NCBI GenBank assembly: GCA_033557835.1
Contig: JAWQRO010000077.1
Location: 1 to 61,176 of the forward strand
From: Helochares maculicollis
Lineage: Eukaryota > Arthropoda > Insecta > Coleoptera > Hydrophilidae
Length of the DNA: 61,176 nucleotides
Direction: 5' to 3'
The notes below the pieces were generated by a model. The model was given only the letters and a program-made list of their open reading frames with translations, had not been told where the DNA came from and ran no database searches. Each line of letters opens with the position of its first letter. Position 1 is the stretch's first letter. This document shows positions 26,465 through 38,500 of the stretch, piece after piece. Made by a program: the position numbers and the translations under genes.

Positions 26465-29400
26465 TAAATAACGATATGTCTCAATTCCAGCCCGCCATCA
26501 TTTTGTATTCCCCTTTCTCCGAGTAATTACGCTGTTTGTCTTTCTTTGTCTTGGCCCCATGTGAAACCGCAGAGCATGATCTTTCCTGGCGAGGTATTCA
26601 TTACTTATAAATCCCAACGGAAATAATTAAACCATGTTCCAAAACTATTCTGTGATGTAATAATGAAGTAATTAAAATTTGGTAGGAATGCTGGATTTAT
26701 AGTTTACTTATGAGGAAATAAGTACCAGAAGAAAATACCGTTACATATTTCATTTGTTATTTTTAAAACAGATCCACATCGCTGTTGTGGACACGAGGCA
26801 CTTTGTAATTGAGGAAAATGGTAAAAACTTAATTACGTTATTTAATTTGTTCTGTGAGATCTTCGCCGTTTGAATGGGAATATCTTGGTAGCGTAGTGAA
26901 ATGTGGTAAAATGTATGGCATTTTATGCAAATATTGATATTTTCCTAATGATCGTTAAAAAAGCCTAGATGTAAACTTAAAGTCTAATGATGACAAAATA
27001 TTTAGTAAATTCAAAAAACTGGTCCATTATAGAAAACCAAGATACAGAAAAGAATATAATAGAAACGAGTATTGATAGACCTCGCCAAAGGTATTTTATG
27101 AACGTAGCCGTACGATGCGACGAGTGAATACCAAACTAGTTTTCACCGGGTCGGTCCTTTGATCAGCTTCTAATAGATATAGCTGCATGATTTTGTTGGT
27201 TCGATTCACAGCGGGCCTCAACTACACGCACGCTTTTTCTCAAAGTACATTCTAGACAAGTTATTGCCTTGTTGTCTGTGTTAAGACTACAGAAGAAAAC
27301 GAAAAAATTAATAAATATTACCTCGTAATTACTTCTTATGGAAGAACATACTAGACAACATGCTGTAAAATTGTTCGAAATGGAAGTATAGGTTGTGAAA
27401 ATACTTCACAAGTCTGAATCACTCACTATCCTAAATATATTTATGGCAACGGACTAAAGAATGGTATTTGATAATTTGAATACCAGTTTGTTTTGCAATC
27501 TAATGGAAATAATCCACTTATATTTAGTTGACTAAAATTGAGCTCTGAGTAGCTTGTAATTTACTTAGAAGATGCAGAAAATAAACGAAATGATAATTAC
27601 AAAACGCTAATTGCATACATTTATCCATTGAAGTGCCAGTTGTGTTGTAACGTCGATAATTATATTTTGAAATGTAAATGACATTAAAAAAACAAAAGCA
27701 TGCTTTTTAAAAAGAGATGTGGTATAATTTTCCATTTGATGCTACCAGTATTAGACAAAATAAGTGTTAATAGCGAAAGGACCCGAGGCGAATTCTTCCC
27801 GCGAAGAAGATTACTTATTTAAGTGGTTCAAAAACCTGTCGTACGAGAGCAAGGCTTAAAACACTTCTTTAATGCAACGCTACAGGAACAGCTCACGAAA
27901 ACCCATCCAGGCCTAAGAGAAGAGGCCGAAAGGCGTCATCAAACCGAGCGCTATGATAAACAAAACGAGCACACCGAGTGAAATGAAGTATGAGAAAACA
28001 AAATTGCCGCAATTATGGGTTTCGGATCGTGGTTCGAGACCGCCCATGAAACCACAGCTTCGGGGATCCCACAAGCCAGCTTATTCGTTGTTCATATCTC
28101 AATTATATTTCACCTGACCACGCATAAAGAAGACAGGCTCGTATAACGTCGTATCATGCTATTAAGGTGCCTTGAGGATTGATACATTAGGCAAGGAACA
28201 CCACCTCCACAGGGAAAATGCGGAAACACCAGATGTCGCATGTTTTATGATAAAGACAACAGGGTTGAATTCAAAATAGCGGGTTATTATCGTCGTTCTT
28301 TCCCTAAAGTGGTATTAGTTTTTTAAGAGTTTAGTAATACTGAAAAATCATAGCTCAGCCGCATACACTGTGCATCAAAACAGTAAAATATGCAATTATT
28401 CCTGAATCATTGACCAGAAAAGAAACGATGGTTTTGGAAGTAATTTATGTCATTATTTGCGAGACTTAGAATACAATAGATTGCTTATGGCGAGGTTTAT
28501 TTTTTCCAGAGTTAATTTAAGGCCTGTCATCTTGTAAACTAAGTCCTTTGTCTAGAATAAAATTTGCATCCCGTTCGAAGATCAGCCTTTCGCGCAAAGA
28601 AGGACCGGTCCAACTCGGTAGTTTTTGCCTTTCGTTTTTCTTCTTCAGCTCAAAGTTGTTTGTATAACAGGTGGCGAAGGTAACCTTATATTAAAATTGG
28701 ATCAAAAGTTAATTTGTTTTCCACCTCATTGCTTTCTTTTGAATGGATTTACTTGAAGCGTGTATGTAAGCTTGACTGACTCGTCCACAAAAAGACACAG
28801 CTCAACACTGACTCCATTAGTTGCAGTTCCTTGCAAAATAGAACAACAAACTGATGCAGTAGTCAATATTAAATAATGTTGCTGCAACCAGATCAATGCA
28901 AATTACACAAACATGACTTTCTATAGAGTATTTGCGGCCATTTAGGCAATTACCTTTAGACCATAGTAATAATAATTTAAACCTGTACGCAGCTAATTGT
29001 TGGTTTTGATTTGTTAATAATAAAAGTGGCAGCTTCCGTCATAACTTTACCATTACAAATTCCAAGACACGCTCATGTTTTAAATTATAGATTCTTCGGT
29101 ATATCTCCGCCATATCGACTTGCGTAATTATACCCCAAGTGAAAATAAAGTAATTTCGTCTGGTCAACGCACATACAACGATCATAATTAAAATTAATTG
29201 CGAAAATCAAAACATCACCGTGCACACGTAGCAACACCTTCTAATTTATAATAAAAAACCGTCACTCATCGGTTGATTAATGGTCCAAGACATGATTAAA
29301 ACAAGCAGGTGCCTTGATGAGAGTGTTGTTAAATTATTTCCCGCATAGTCCAAAAGGTACTCTCACTTGTCAAGCATAAACCTCAGCGTTAATGACCTAC

Positions 29401-29879
29401 ACCTAAGTTACCTTACCTTCTAGATCTTCTGTCCTTGGAAAACAATCAACTTAGACGAAATTCTTCCAGAAGAGATGGGAGAATCTTCTTTTGCTACGAG
29501 CCGAAGAAAATTGAGACGGGGCACGTTATAATGTTGCAGGGCTCTCATGATTGAGTTGTAGTTTATAATTACTCAATCATAACCAAGAGTAAATTGCGGC
29601 GTATTACAATTTGTTCATGGAAGGGAATGAAATCATGAATAATTGTGATGTTTGATGATTACTCCTAAAGGTTATTGATCTCGTGCAAATGATCTTTACA
29701 ATTGAATCGATTATGTCTCTTGATAAATTTGCAGCAGTGATGAATTTGACCTCCCCGCGGTCTTTATGCTTAATCAGTATTTAATTGATTTTTTAATCAT
29801 TCCATATCCTAATACATCTTTGTAGTACGTCATAAGCAAATTAGTTTAGGCCAAGAAAATGATTTAAAAATTTAATAGT

Positions 29880-30380
29880 TCAATGGTTTGCAAATCTTTG
29901 ATTACAAGATACCAAAGGTGGCATTTAGCGACAAATGTGTGACAAGCCATGAAAAATAGATTTACTGCAATAACCCTAAACATACAAAATCATGGGTTAA
30001 TCAAGTCGAACCATCCATATCAACAGCAAAACGAAACATTCACGGAAGTAATATTGTGCTGAACAATTGGTGGGATCAGAACAGAGTGGAGGCTAAAATT
30101 CAACAAAATTATTACTGCTAAATTGCACCAACAGCAGTTAATGAATATGAACCACGCTTTGAACCAGAAACGTCCTATTCCTACCAACAAACAGAAACAA
30201 ATGATTTTACTGCACGACAATGTTCAACCACAAGAAAAGTTGCTTTGGAAGCATATCAGATTACTATTTGTTTCGATGAATGCCAACAGCGTTTCAGACA
30301 AAATAAATCAAAAAATGACTCGAAGAATAAATAGCATCAAAAGACAAGCTCCTCGCTTGTTAGGATATTCTGTATGTTCT
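29880..30380 (+). mobile_element. Dead mariner transposase relic
   Basis: Translated + strand pieces follow mariner transposase in order. VTSHEK then stop then IY (29,939-29,965) matches the family's VTGDEKW(I)Y, with the first catalytic Asp changed to His (CAT at 29,948) and Trp changed to TAG (29,957). KSWV..VEPSISTAK.NIHGS follows, then WWDQ at 30,068-30,079. After a frameshift comes TAKLHQQQLMNMNHALNQKRP and LLHDNVQPQ (second catalytic Asp at 30,216). Most of the block up to the third Asp (SPD) is missing. In a third frame come DYYLFR (30,259) and IASKDK (30,331), with several stops. At least two frameshifts and about six stops show long inactivity. Neither terminal repeat nor the N-terminal third is visible, so the ends are approximate. 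It is related at family level to the element at the right edge of the window. Confidence 0.88.
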
Positions 30381-33300
30381 TTTTAACTATTAAGCACTCT
30401 AGCTTCATGTTGAATATTTTCACTCTAAAGCATTTCTATTTCCATGTAAAAGTGTTTATTACAGACGTGAGTATGTCTTAATCACAAGGTTTCTGTAACC
30501 ATTCCATTCTTGGGACTCTTCATTTTCCACGCTTCTAAGTTTCTTTTCATTCCTAAATATATTCCCTTCATTTATTGTTTTCAATATTTATAAAATTCAA
30601 GATCGATAATCATATGCATTTATAGCATATTTATAATTTTCTGTTTTTGAATACGTTTATCACTTTCTATTCTATTATAGTTTCTTACTTAATTCACCTT
30701 ATTTTTTTATTGAATAGGTCCTATTAGAAATGCATAAATAAAATAGTACGCCTAAGTATGGCTAAGTCGTTGAATCAAGTTGACTTATTTATGTTTCTAT
30801 AGATTTCATAATTCTTACGCAGTTAAAATGTGTTAGCTTCTTCAATTTTTTTGTAATTTAGTATAAATAATATACTAAATTATTAAATTAAATAATATAT
30901 TATGGAATCTTTAATATCCTTTGTAGTAGCCATATTGGAAATTTTGAAAATGCTTTACTTTTCACATTCACCTAAAAATGAGCATACGATGGTAAACGGC
31001 AATGTTGAATGAAGCAACCCAGAGTTTTGGTATTCGTTAAATTTCAAATATATTCAGCACAACATATATCTGTCTAAATATGTTAGTTTAAAATAAATGT
31101 GTTGGGAATATAATCAAATCAAAATATTTTAATCTAATTTGCAAGGTAGCTAATAAAAAATGTAAATTATAACGAGTAAGTTGTTAAAAATTACTCTTCG
31201 CAAAAAGTCTCCATTAATACAACGAACGTCTTTAATTACGTGGGACGAAATTTTAATCCAGAAATTAAATCATTATGCCTGAATGATTATAATCTTAATG
31301 TTTTTATTTTGTGCACGATTTTGGAACATACTTGTACATATAAATTCTTTACAACTATATCGCCCATCCGTAATTAACATGTAAGGCTATTAATATCTAT
31401 ATTTTAAGTATTGATTAGCATAGATGCTTATCGGTAGATTACTTTTATGATTTATACTATAAGAGGGCACAGAATTTCACTGTGGCCATCGGTGTAATTT
31501 AATGATGGCATCAAATTTAACCACTGCAAGTCTATAATTTAAATACCCTCTATAATTAAAAAGGGATATCGATTTTCGTGTTGCTTCAATTCCCGGGGAC
31601 TTGTCCAACGCGACTGGATTATTTGAATAATAAATAATTTGTATTTTGACTCCAAGGTGTTTTATACAGGCAAAGAAAGTTTTGTAATTTCAGAGGTGTC
31701 CATAAATTAATTGAGTTAAATGCATAACATTAATTGGCCGGCTATATAATATACATACCAATGGCCGTTTTCGAGTTTTGACGACGTTTGATTTATTATC
31801 AAGAAATTTCTTTTGTGTCCCATTACTTATATCTCAATTATGGACTTATAATTGAAAGAAACAATTTAACATTGAACAATTATACTTTGAATGTAAAATA
31901 ATGCACGGTAGCATTATATCAGTGTCAAACATTAATGAAGTATTAATTTTATTCATTTCTGGTTTCTAAATCAGCAATTTGTTTGTATAGTAGTTGGTAT
32001 ACATGAGTAATTAAAAGTAAGTAAAGAATATAACAAATGCTTTATTTTAAGAGTTATGTTTAATAGTTTGGTACTACTAATAAGAGTAATTTTATAAGGT
32101 AAGGATTATTTAATATTTTGTTGATGAATATATTGACACCGAAAGAATCTCAAAAAACTTTGTTTCTGGAAAGTCCAAGAGTTTTATCGGGCACCAAAAC
32201 GATGTTTTTTGTCCATTTTAAATAGCTGAAACAATTTGACATTAATAATATATAAAGGTAATTTAACTTTTCGGCCTGCTTTACAATGAGTGTATCAATT
32301 AAAAATATTTAAATATATTTAACATCAGTCGTGATTCTTCTTACATAATTCCAATTTTGGAGAAATATAAGAATTATGTAGTAGCAATTATTCTGAAATA
32401 TAAGATATATTTATCTTTTACCTGAAAAAATTATGTTAAACATAGTAAAATTAGCTAGTAACAAGTAGTTTTATGCAAACCAGAAATTGAAAATTGACCC
32501 TTAATCTATATGTCTTTGATTTTGTAGTTTTGAATTTAACCTCTGAAAGGTTTTATTAAATTAACAACTAAATTACAAACGAAAAGTATTCAAACCCTAA
32601 TTGTAATGTTGTTTTCAGACTACTTTTAACTAAAATACTGCGTTTCATATTGTACAACCTCAAGGATATAGTCTGGATTCTTGATTGAAATTGTAATCCT
32701 AATATCTCACACTTTTAATAATAATACTTGGAATATTTCATTTTTGATTCTAATACAAGACGAGATGGTCCTATTGTGTAGTCATAGAATTTTGTTCAAT
32801 ATCGTAATAAAAAACAAAATAGAAAAGTCCTTGTTCTGGTTCTTCGTAGGACTATTAATTAACTGAAAATTTTTAAACATATTTGGTTATCAAAATGTTG
32901 CCAAACAATATTAGTTTTCTTTTTTAAGTTTTTGAACATCTAGAGCCCTCAACATTTTGTTTATTTAAATAGTGAAGGTTTTTGCTAATTTTTTATGTGA
33001 TGCCTCGCATTTTTCGTAATTAACAAAACAAATTAAGATTAGTTTTCTGTTAGTGCGAAATAGTTTGTTGAATACATTTTCAGTTCGTGAATTCTAGCGA
33101 TTGCATTAAAAAAATATCTATGAATTACTAAATACAGTAGGTCACTATGTGTACATCAAAACCAAATATGCTTTGCTTACTGAGGATTCATTCAGGATTG
33201 GAGAATGCATCAAAGCATAAACACGGCAAAATTAGTGTTAGACATATATGCCATGAAAAAATTAAATGAAAGTTAGATTACTGCATCGCTAACATATTTC

Positions 33301-33840
33301 TAAAATGTAATTATAAAAATTGGATATTATTTTCGTGCCAAACATGTATGTATACAGGAACGTTGAATGGAGCCATTCGTTTTCTGTTTTATTTTCGAAA
33401 TGAATCAATTATGGCTCTAAAAGTATGCTAACTTGCACGTGCGACTCTACCATAATAAAATCATGTGAAAATAATGTATATAAAAGTTACATGTGTATTC
33501 AAGCATGGTAAATCATAAAGAGATGAAATAATCCAAAAGCGATGAGATCTATATTATCTGTGAAATGTTATCGAATTTACATATGAAAACCCGCAAAACA
33601 TCAATAACATTTGCCAAATTCGGCTAGACACAGTAATAAATTAGCGGATATACAAGCTGCCATTGACGCTACGGTCTGCAAATTAAGTCATCCGCGAGAA
33701 AATTACTTCTTTTTTATTTAAATTTCTATTTTAATTTATTTTTTGCAGCCGGGCCTTAGAATTTTATGCATTTCTGTTATTACCTTGTGTAGGGACCCAT
33801 GAAATGGAAACAAATGCCCCTTCATCAAAAAATATTAGCA
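30381..33840. other. A+T-rich noncoding DNA
   Basis: No exon recognised. It contains the perfect 12-bp inverted repeat at 30,854-30,882 and a small G+C-richer patch near 31,590-31,615. A TATAAAAG at 33,479 lacks a matching initiator at the expected distance. Confidence 0.5.
30854..30882. repeat. Perfect 12-bp inverted repeat with 5-nt loop
   Basis: Arms TAATTTAGTATA and TATACTAAATTA are exact reverse complements around AATAA. The sequence is A+T-rich, so the hairpin would be weak. No gene end or transposon lies next to it. Confidence 0.7.
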
Positions 33841-34370
33841 TCGCGAGCGCACCATCAAATTTGCATCTCATCACTGCGACGTGCCCAAAGTTAATAGTCC
33901 TCCAGCTGAGTACGAAATTGCCAACCATCATCATCATCGTCGTCATCATCGGTCGCAAGAAGTCCTGTCATTGAGTGTACAACACTCTCGGCCATCTTGT
34001 AGCCTCTGGCGGTTTGCAATCCACAGCTCAATCATACTCGCGGTCTTATTTCGTCGTGATTGTTGTGTTTTATTATATTGTCGGCCTCAGAATAAGACAT
34101 TCTGTGCAGAGATTGGTCTATCCGCTTGGGTGGTCGGTCTTTCTTGGCCGGACTCGGCGTTGCCCGTGCACACCAACTTCAGTTTGACTTGAGACTCCCT
34201 ACATCTTACTACTCTATACTACGCGCGATTTGTATCTGTTGTGTCTGTATACTCTTGTTTCTGTTAAACCGTGAATGCCTCTGTCAAACTGTACCGTTTT
34301 GGTGATGGCATTCTTCAGTTACGATGTGGTAAAAGTGTTTGTAAAACGCTAATGGCGGTGGATGTGCTGT
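33841..34370 (+). promoter_or_regulatory. CpG-rich pocket with a Gli site; possible promoter or noncoding 5' exon
   Basis: About 23 CpG dinucleotides fall in 33,841-34,200 by hand count, near or above expectation for its base composition, while the flanks are CpG-poor and A+T-rich. It contains a His-codon-like CATCATCATCATCG run, a perfect Gli motif at 34,127, and TCAGT at 34,179-34,183, which fits an insect initiator. A downstream promoter element is not seen at the expected spacing, and there is no TATA box. Open frames across it (33,881-34,192 on +, 33,764-33,958 on -) do not resemble Gli or anything else I know. Its place 12 kb upstream of the first recognised ci exon fits an untranslated first exon or an enhancer, but this is inference. 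Confidence 0.3.
34127..34135 (+). promoter_or_regulatory. Perfect Gli/Ci binding motif (TGGGTGGTC)
   Basis: An exact match to the optimal Gli-family 9-mer, about 45 bases upstream of an initiator-like TCAGT and inside a CpG-rich pocket. Such a position would suit direct feedback by Ci on its own locus if the pocket is a ci promoter. Binding is not shown by sequence alone. Confidence 0.45.
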
Positions 34371-35508
34371 TTACCGTGTATGCACGTGGTTCTATTAGAT
34401 ATTTATTATGTTCCATCCTTCCCAGCAGTCTAGGATGTCTTCTTTTAAACTCCTTGACAGCAGAATGAACGAATAACTTCAAAATGCCTTGTACTAGATA
34501 AACGTTAAATATCACTCTTAGCAAGTTGTTGTGAAGTCAAGAGACTAAAGAAATAAAAACAAACCCTCCTCTCTGTAGATACTTGTGATAATCAGTGCAA
34601 TTAATAGCGTTTAAGGCAGTGATAATTTCAATTGCTGTGTTCTTTATTGTGATATATTAATAATATTAAAGTTTCAAATAAAAATATATTCTAGTCAAAC
34701 TTAATATAGTGCTTAGTAAAATAACTCCAACGAGTGTAAAGCCTGAAGTTCTACACTTGGATACATATATGATAACAACACATGGAGACTACAACGCTTG
34801 CATAGAAAAGAAACCCGAAGTATACCTCTCGACAATCTTGGCAGTCACTCTGCTAGTTTGACATTTGTTTGCTGTTGATATTGTGTAAGTCGTAACATTA
34901 ATTTATTTTTTATTCGTTTAACATTGTGGTAATAGGATTAATAAATGCAATAAATCCCGCCCGATTTATAAAACCGACTTGAACGCGATTCTTACCATAT
35001 ATCTCCGTTTTATTGTGTCCAGTTCCCATGCACTTCGAATGACTCCAGGTAACTATAACCTGAGACGATGTCCATGCAGCAAATAACTGCGAGACCATCT
35101 TTTCTTGCCTGTCTATCACTATTGTGTAAAACAAGCTTACTGGGAGATTGTAAATTAATGTTTTGCAGATTTAGCTTATTTTATTATGAAATTTGTAAAC
35201 ATAATACACTTATAGTTTGAAATAACCAAGAGAAAACCAAAGAGCAATTTGATACATTCTTCATTGTATCCATTGTATTTATTGTGTTTATTATGTAGAA
35301 TCTGGTAAAAATTAACAGTTTAAGAAACTAAGTACACAATTATCATACTCTATTATATCTGTACGACAGAATAACGTTAGTAGTAAAACTACACTATTAA
35401 TATACATAGAAGAATCGTCTTGCCACTAAGACATTGAAATTGGATATTATATAAAGATTTCAGATAATTCCAACATAATCGTGACAAATATTTCTTTACA
35501 CTTGGGAA

Positions 35509-35522
35509 TGTGTGTGTGTGTG
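35509..35522. repeat. (TG)7 microsatellite
   Basis: Seven TG units in noncoding DNA. Confidence 0.85.
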
Positions 35523-38500
35523 GCAAAGAATATTTTGAATTTAATGGAGATATTTTATATATGGAGGAAGTAGTTAATATTTTAAATTTAAGATTTTAAA
35601 GCAGTAGGAGTATATGCATACTCCGAATTTTACAGAATCTCGTCATCAAAACTGCATCGAACATCATCTAAATCCTTAATAATTGTTCATATTTCATCTA
35701 ATGCCATTAAGGAAATTAGAAAACTTCAAAGACGAGTATTTCAAATACAGTTGTATCAACTGTCATAAATTGTGGCGCTTAATCATCTCAACAGGAAATA
35801 ATTATGTTAAATATTGATATTATTTGCATCATAATTGTCATGAAATGTAAATAAACGTAAATATTTCTCATTTGGAATTAGAATAGTATAAACGGTTTCA
35901 AAAGTTTCCTAACATAATTTGCATATTTTCATAATTTTGTGAACATAATAAATGTAAACAACAGCTCAAATACATTTATTATACCATTAATATTTTAATA
36001 TTATGTTTTACATTATGTTAATTATCTACAAAATTGAATTATTTTTTGGGGGGACAAGCTACAGTTATTCTTTATTACTACTAATAGTATATAAATGAGT
36101 ACCTTACTTGTAGAAGTGTTTTAAACAATACATTGATAAATTCGATATGCATTTCTGAATAAGAAAGTAAGTGATGCTCATTTTATTTTTGTCATTGGAT
36201 AAAAAAAGTGAAATAAAATTTTGTAGAATAAAAATCCTCAAGTACATAAAGTGCATGTGTTGACCTGAAAGAAACCAACACGAACAACGTACTGTGTACG
36301 CCAGTCAGGGCTTTAAATGATGATGAAGTTACTAAATCCGGTTTGTAGCCGAGGCATAATAAAGTCGTTTATCATCTTAACTGAGCCATGCCCACTGATA
36401 TCCGATCTGGCTTATAAAATTTTTATTAAAATTTATATTTATTTTATTCTAATCTCCAAACGAAATTCCCTGAAGAAAGAAATCTAAATTTCGTGAGTGC
36501 CACGGCCGATGGCCTATAGAGATTCCTGCTTAAATCTTACCTGAGTTTTAGGTTTTATATTTATTGCTTACTTTAAATGGAAGATGTGAGAAAATCTCCG
36601 ATTTTAACATACGTATAAAATGTGATAAAATCGTTAAAATGCGGCAGATGCTATAACATTTTTCCTTAATTAGATGCCTAGGATATCCTTTTTTAACTGA
36701 GTTAATTAGGCGATTCATTTTTAGGTCCATTGATTATACAAATTCTGCGCTACGGCTTAATCGTCGCGAAGAAATTATCGCCGAGATTATGACATCAAGT
36801 TTGCCCACCTTATTAGCTAATAATATGTTCATTTAATTACCGGTTTGGTCGTTTTTTATTACATTTTAATTGATTTTGATCTAATACATTATAATGCTCT
36901 ATTCATGCTTAAATAGTTTTGAAACGTGAAACGGTTTTCTATTAGTGCGCCTGATACACTGATTATGTTTTAAAAGTATATTGTAATTTGATATTGTATT
37001 TTATTATGTGTGCTAGATTATAAATAATTGCAATTCCAATGCGTCGCGGTTGGCGCCACCGTGACTCTAAAGCGATATGTAATATCAAATTTGGAAATTA
37101 CTACGTATCAGTCTGTTTGTATTTCTTCGTACGTTCCTTATGTCTTATGGGTATGTATACTATTAAATAAATTTAATTAGAACCTCATCTGCTTGAGTTC
37201 ATTGTTCTTCAGTTTCAACGTATATCCTACGTTACGTCACTTACTCTAGAAGCTATTAACGTTTTATTCCGCAAAAACTTAACTCATTATCTACCTCATT
37301 ATTCTTATCCAATATCTAATTTAATAAGTAAATTTGTCGGAGAAATTCTCTGTTAAAAGTTTATAATTAGGCGTGGAAGTATGGCTTCCCGTTGATAATG
37401 CATTTAATATACACAGCATCATATTGATAGGACAAAACTCTTGACCACGTAAAAAGAATCAAATTAACTTTGAATACCGCAAAATCACGGCGCATAAACT
37501 TAATAAAACGAAGACATGTCGTTGAACAGTGAGTTAATTATGGTTTAAATTACCTTAAAAACCTGTTGCAAGTAGTCAAATTACAATTTAATAAGTTGGG
37601 TTTCAACGATTTTTCAGGTATTTACACGGATTTTCAATTTAATAACTGACTAATTTAATACTAACGCTAATAATATTATTTAAGTTGGAACATTTAATTA
37701 CTAATTCTGATTTATACATTTAAATAATCAAATGATCCATTTTTAAATATAAGTGTAAAGAAGAATAGAAAAAAAAAGTTAACATTGACTGCATTTTCTG
37801 GGCTTTATTTTGCCAGGAAGTGCCTTAGTTTTACAATATCAAAACATTATTATATTTTTAAAATATTTATTTGTTGCAAAATGTAATAAAAACAACATCA
37901 ATTTACAATTTGCAAGTTTATTACTTAACGCATTTGCACTTCAGGAGTAAACGAAGCTTACCGGGTTCTTGAGGCACGCTTAATTTGCTACTACATAAAA
38001 TTCATAGAAATTTAAATGTAATTAGCAGAAGATAGGAATTGAACCATATTTTTTTGACACGCAGGCAGAATGCCATATTCGATTTTCAATTTTTTCCATG
38101 AGGAAAATAGATATTCAGCTTGCATGTAAAGCAGTCTATGTATACAAAAGACTATAAATAATTAACTAGGACTTCCATGTCCATGTCCACTTACTCGCTC
38201 TCAAAGTAAATATTCCTTAAGAGATGAACATAAATAAAAATATAACTGCAAAATCTATTAAAAAAGTAAAGCAGCATACGCTTACAATTTTGGAGTTTTT
38301 TGCGTATATATTATTTAACACATCCTACATCGTCTTCGTAGTATGACTTTATTATCACAAGCAGGGCAACGCAATTACATTATAATGCAAAATTCACGCC
38401 TTTTATTACACTAAACAACCGCATGCTGTGCAGATTATTCAACAACAAAATGCATTTTTTAAGTTGAAAAATAATTAGCTATTTCCAATTAATGTTCAAT

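Larger units (their letters stand above)
12301..29879. other. A+T-rich noncoding DNA with several G+C-richer pockets
   Basis: No exon recognised. G+C- and CpG-richer pockets stand out from the background at about 13,260-13,630 (24 CpG by hand count in 13,261-13,620), 15,180-15,540, 18,770-18,900, 22,830-23,050, 26,310-26,600, 27,780-28,260 and 28,560-28,860. These could be conserved regulatory blocks, remnants of insertions, or unrecognised exons; none has a translation I can name. Features listed separately within this stretch are a perfect Gli motif (17,535), a 23-base motif found twice (13,449 and 26,442) and a repeat copy (25,372). The pocket at 27,780-28,450 has faint Ty3-like peptide resemblances that I do not regard as established. 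Confidence 0.5.

Noticed and set aside
27199..27210. GGTTCGATTCAC, another B-box-like word
   Set aside because: A possible A-box-like word lies only about 20 bases upstream, too close for a tRNA, and no cloverleaf folds.
28031..28041. GGTTCGAGACC resembling a tRNA B box
   Set aside because: No A box at a workable distance, the T-arm stem pairs at only four of five positions, and no acceptor stem or terminator can be built. Not called as a tRNA or SINE.
27140..28600. Possible long inverted repeat bracketing 27.1-28.6 kb (CGGTCCTT and its complement)
   Set aside because: Only an 8-base core plus a 6-base word agree between the two ends; too weak to call transposon termini.
29464..29488. CTTCCAGAAGAGATGGGAGAA, reminiscent of the mariner C-terminal LPERWE codons
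   Set aside because: It lies upstream of the relic's N-proximal part on the same strand, with an extra two bases and no supporting context; probably chance.
33479..33486. TATAAAAG upstream of the CpG-rich pocket
   Set aside because: No initiator-like sequence at about 30 bases downstream and no transcript evidence.
33881..34192. 103-codon open frame in the CpG-rich pocket
   Set aside because: The translation has no resemblance to Gli or other families; the reduced stop frequency follows from higher G+C content.
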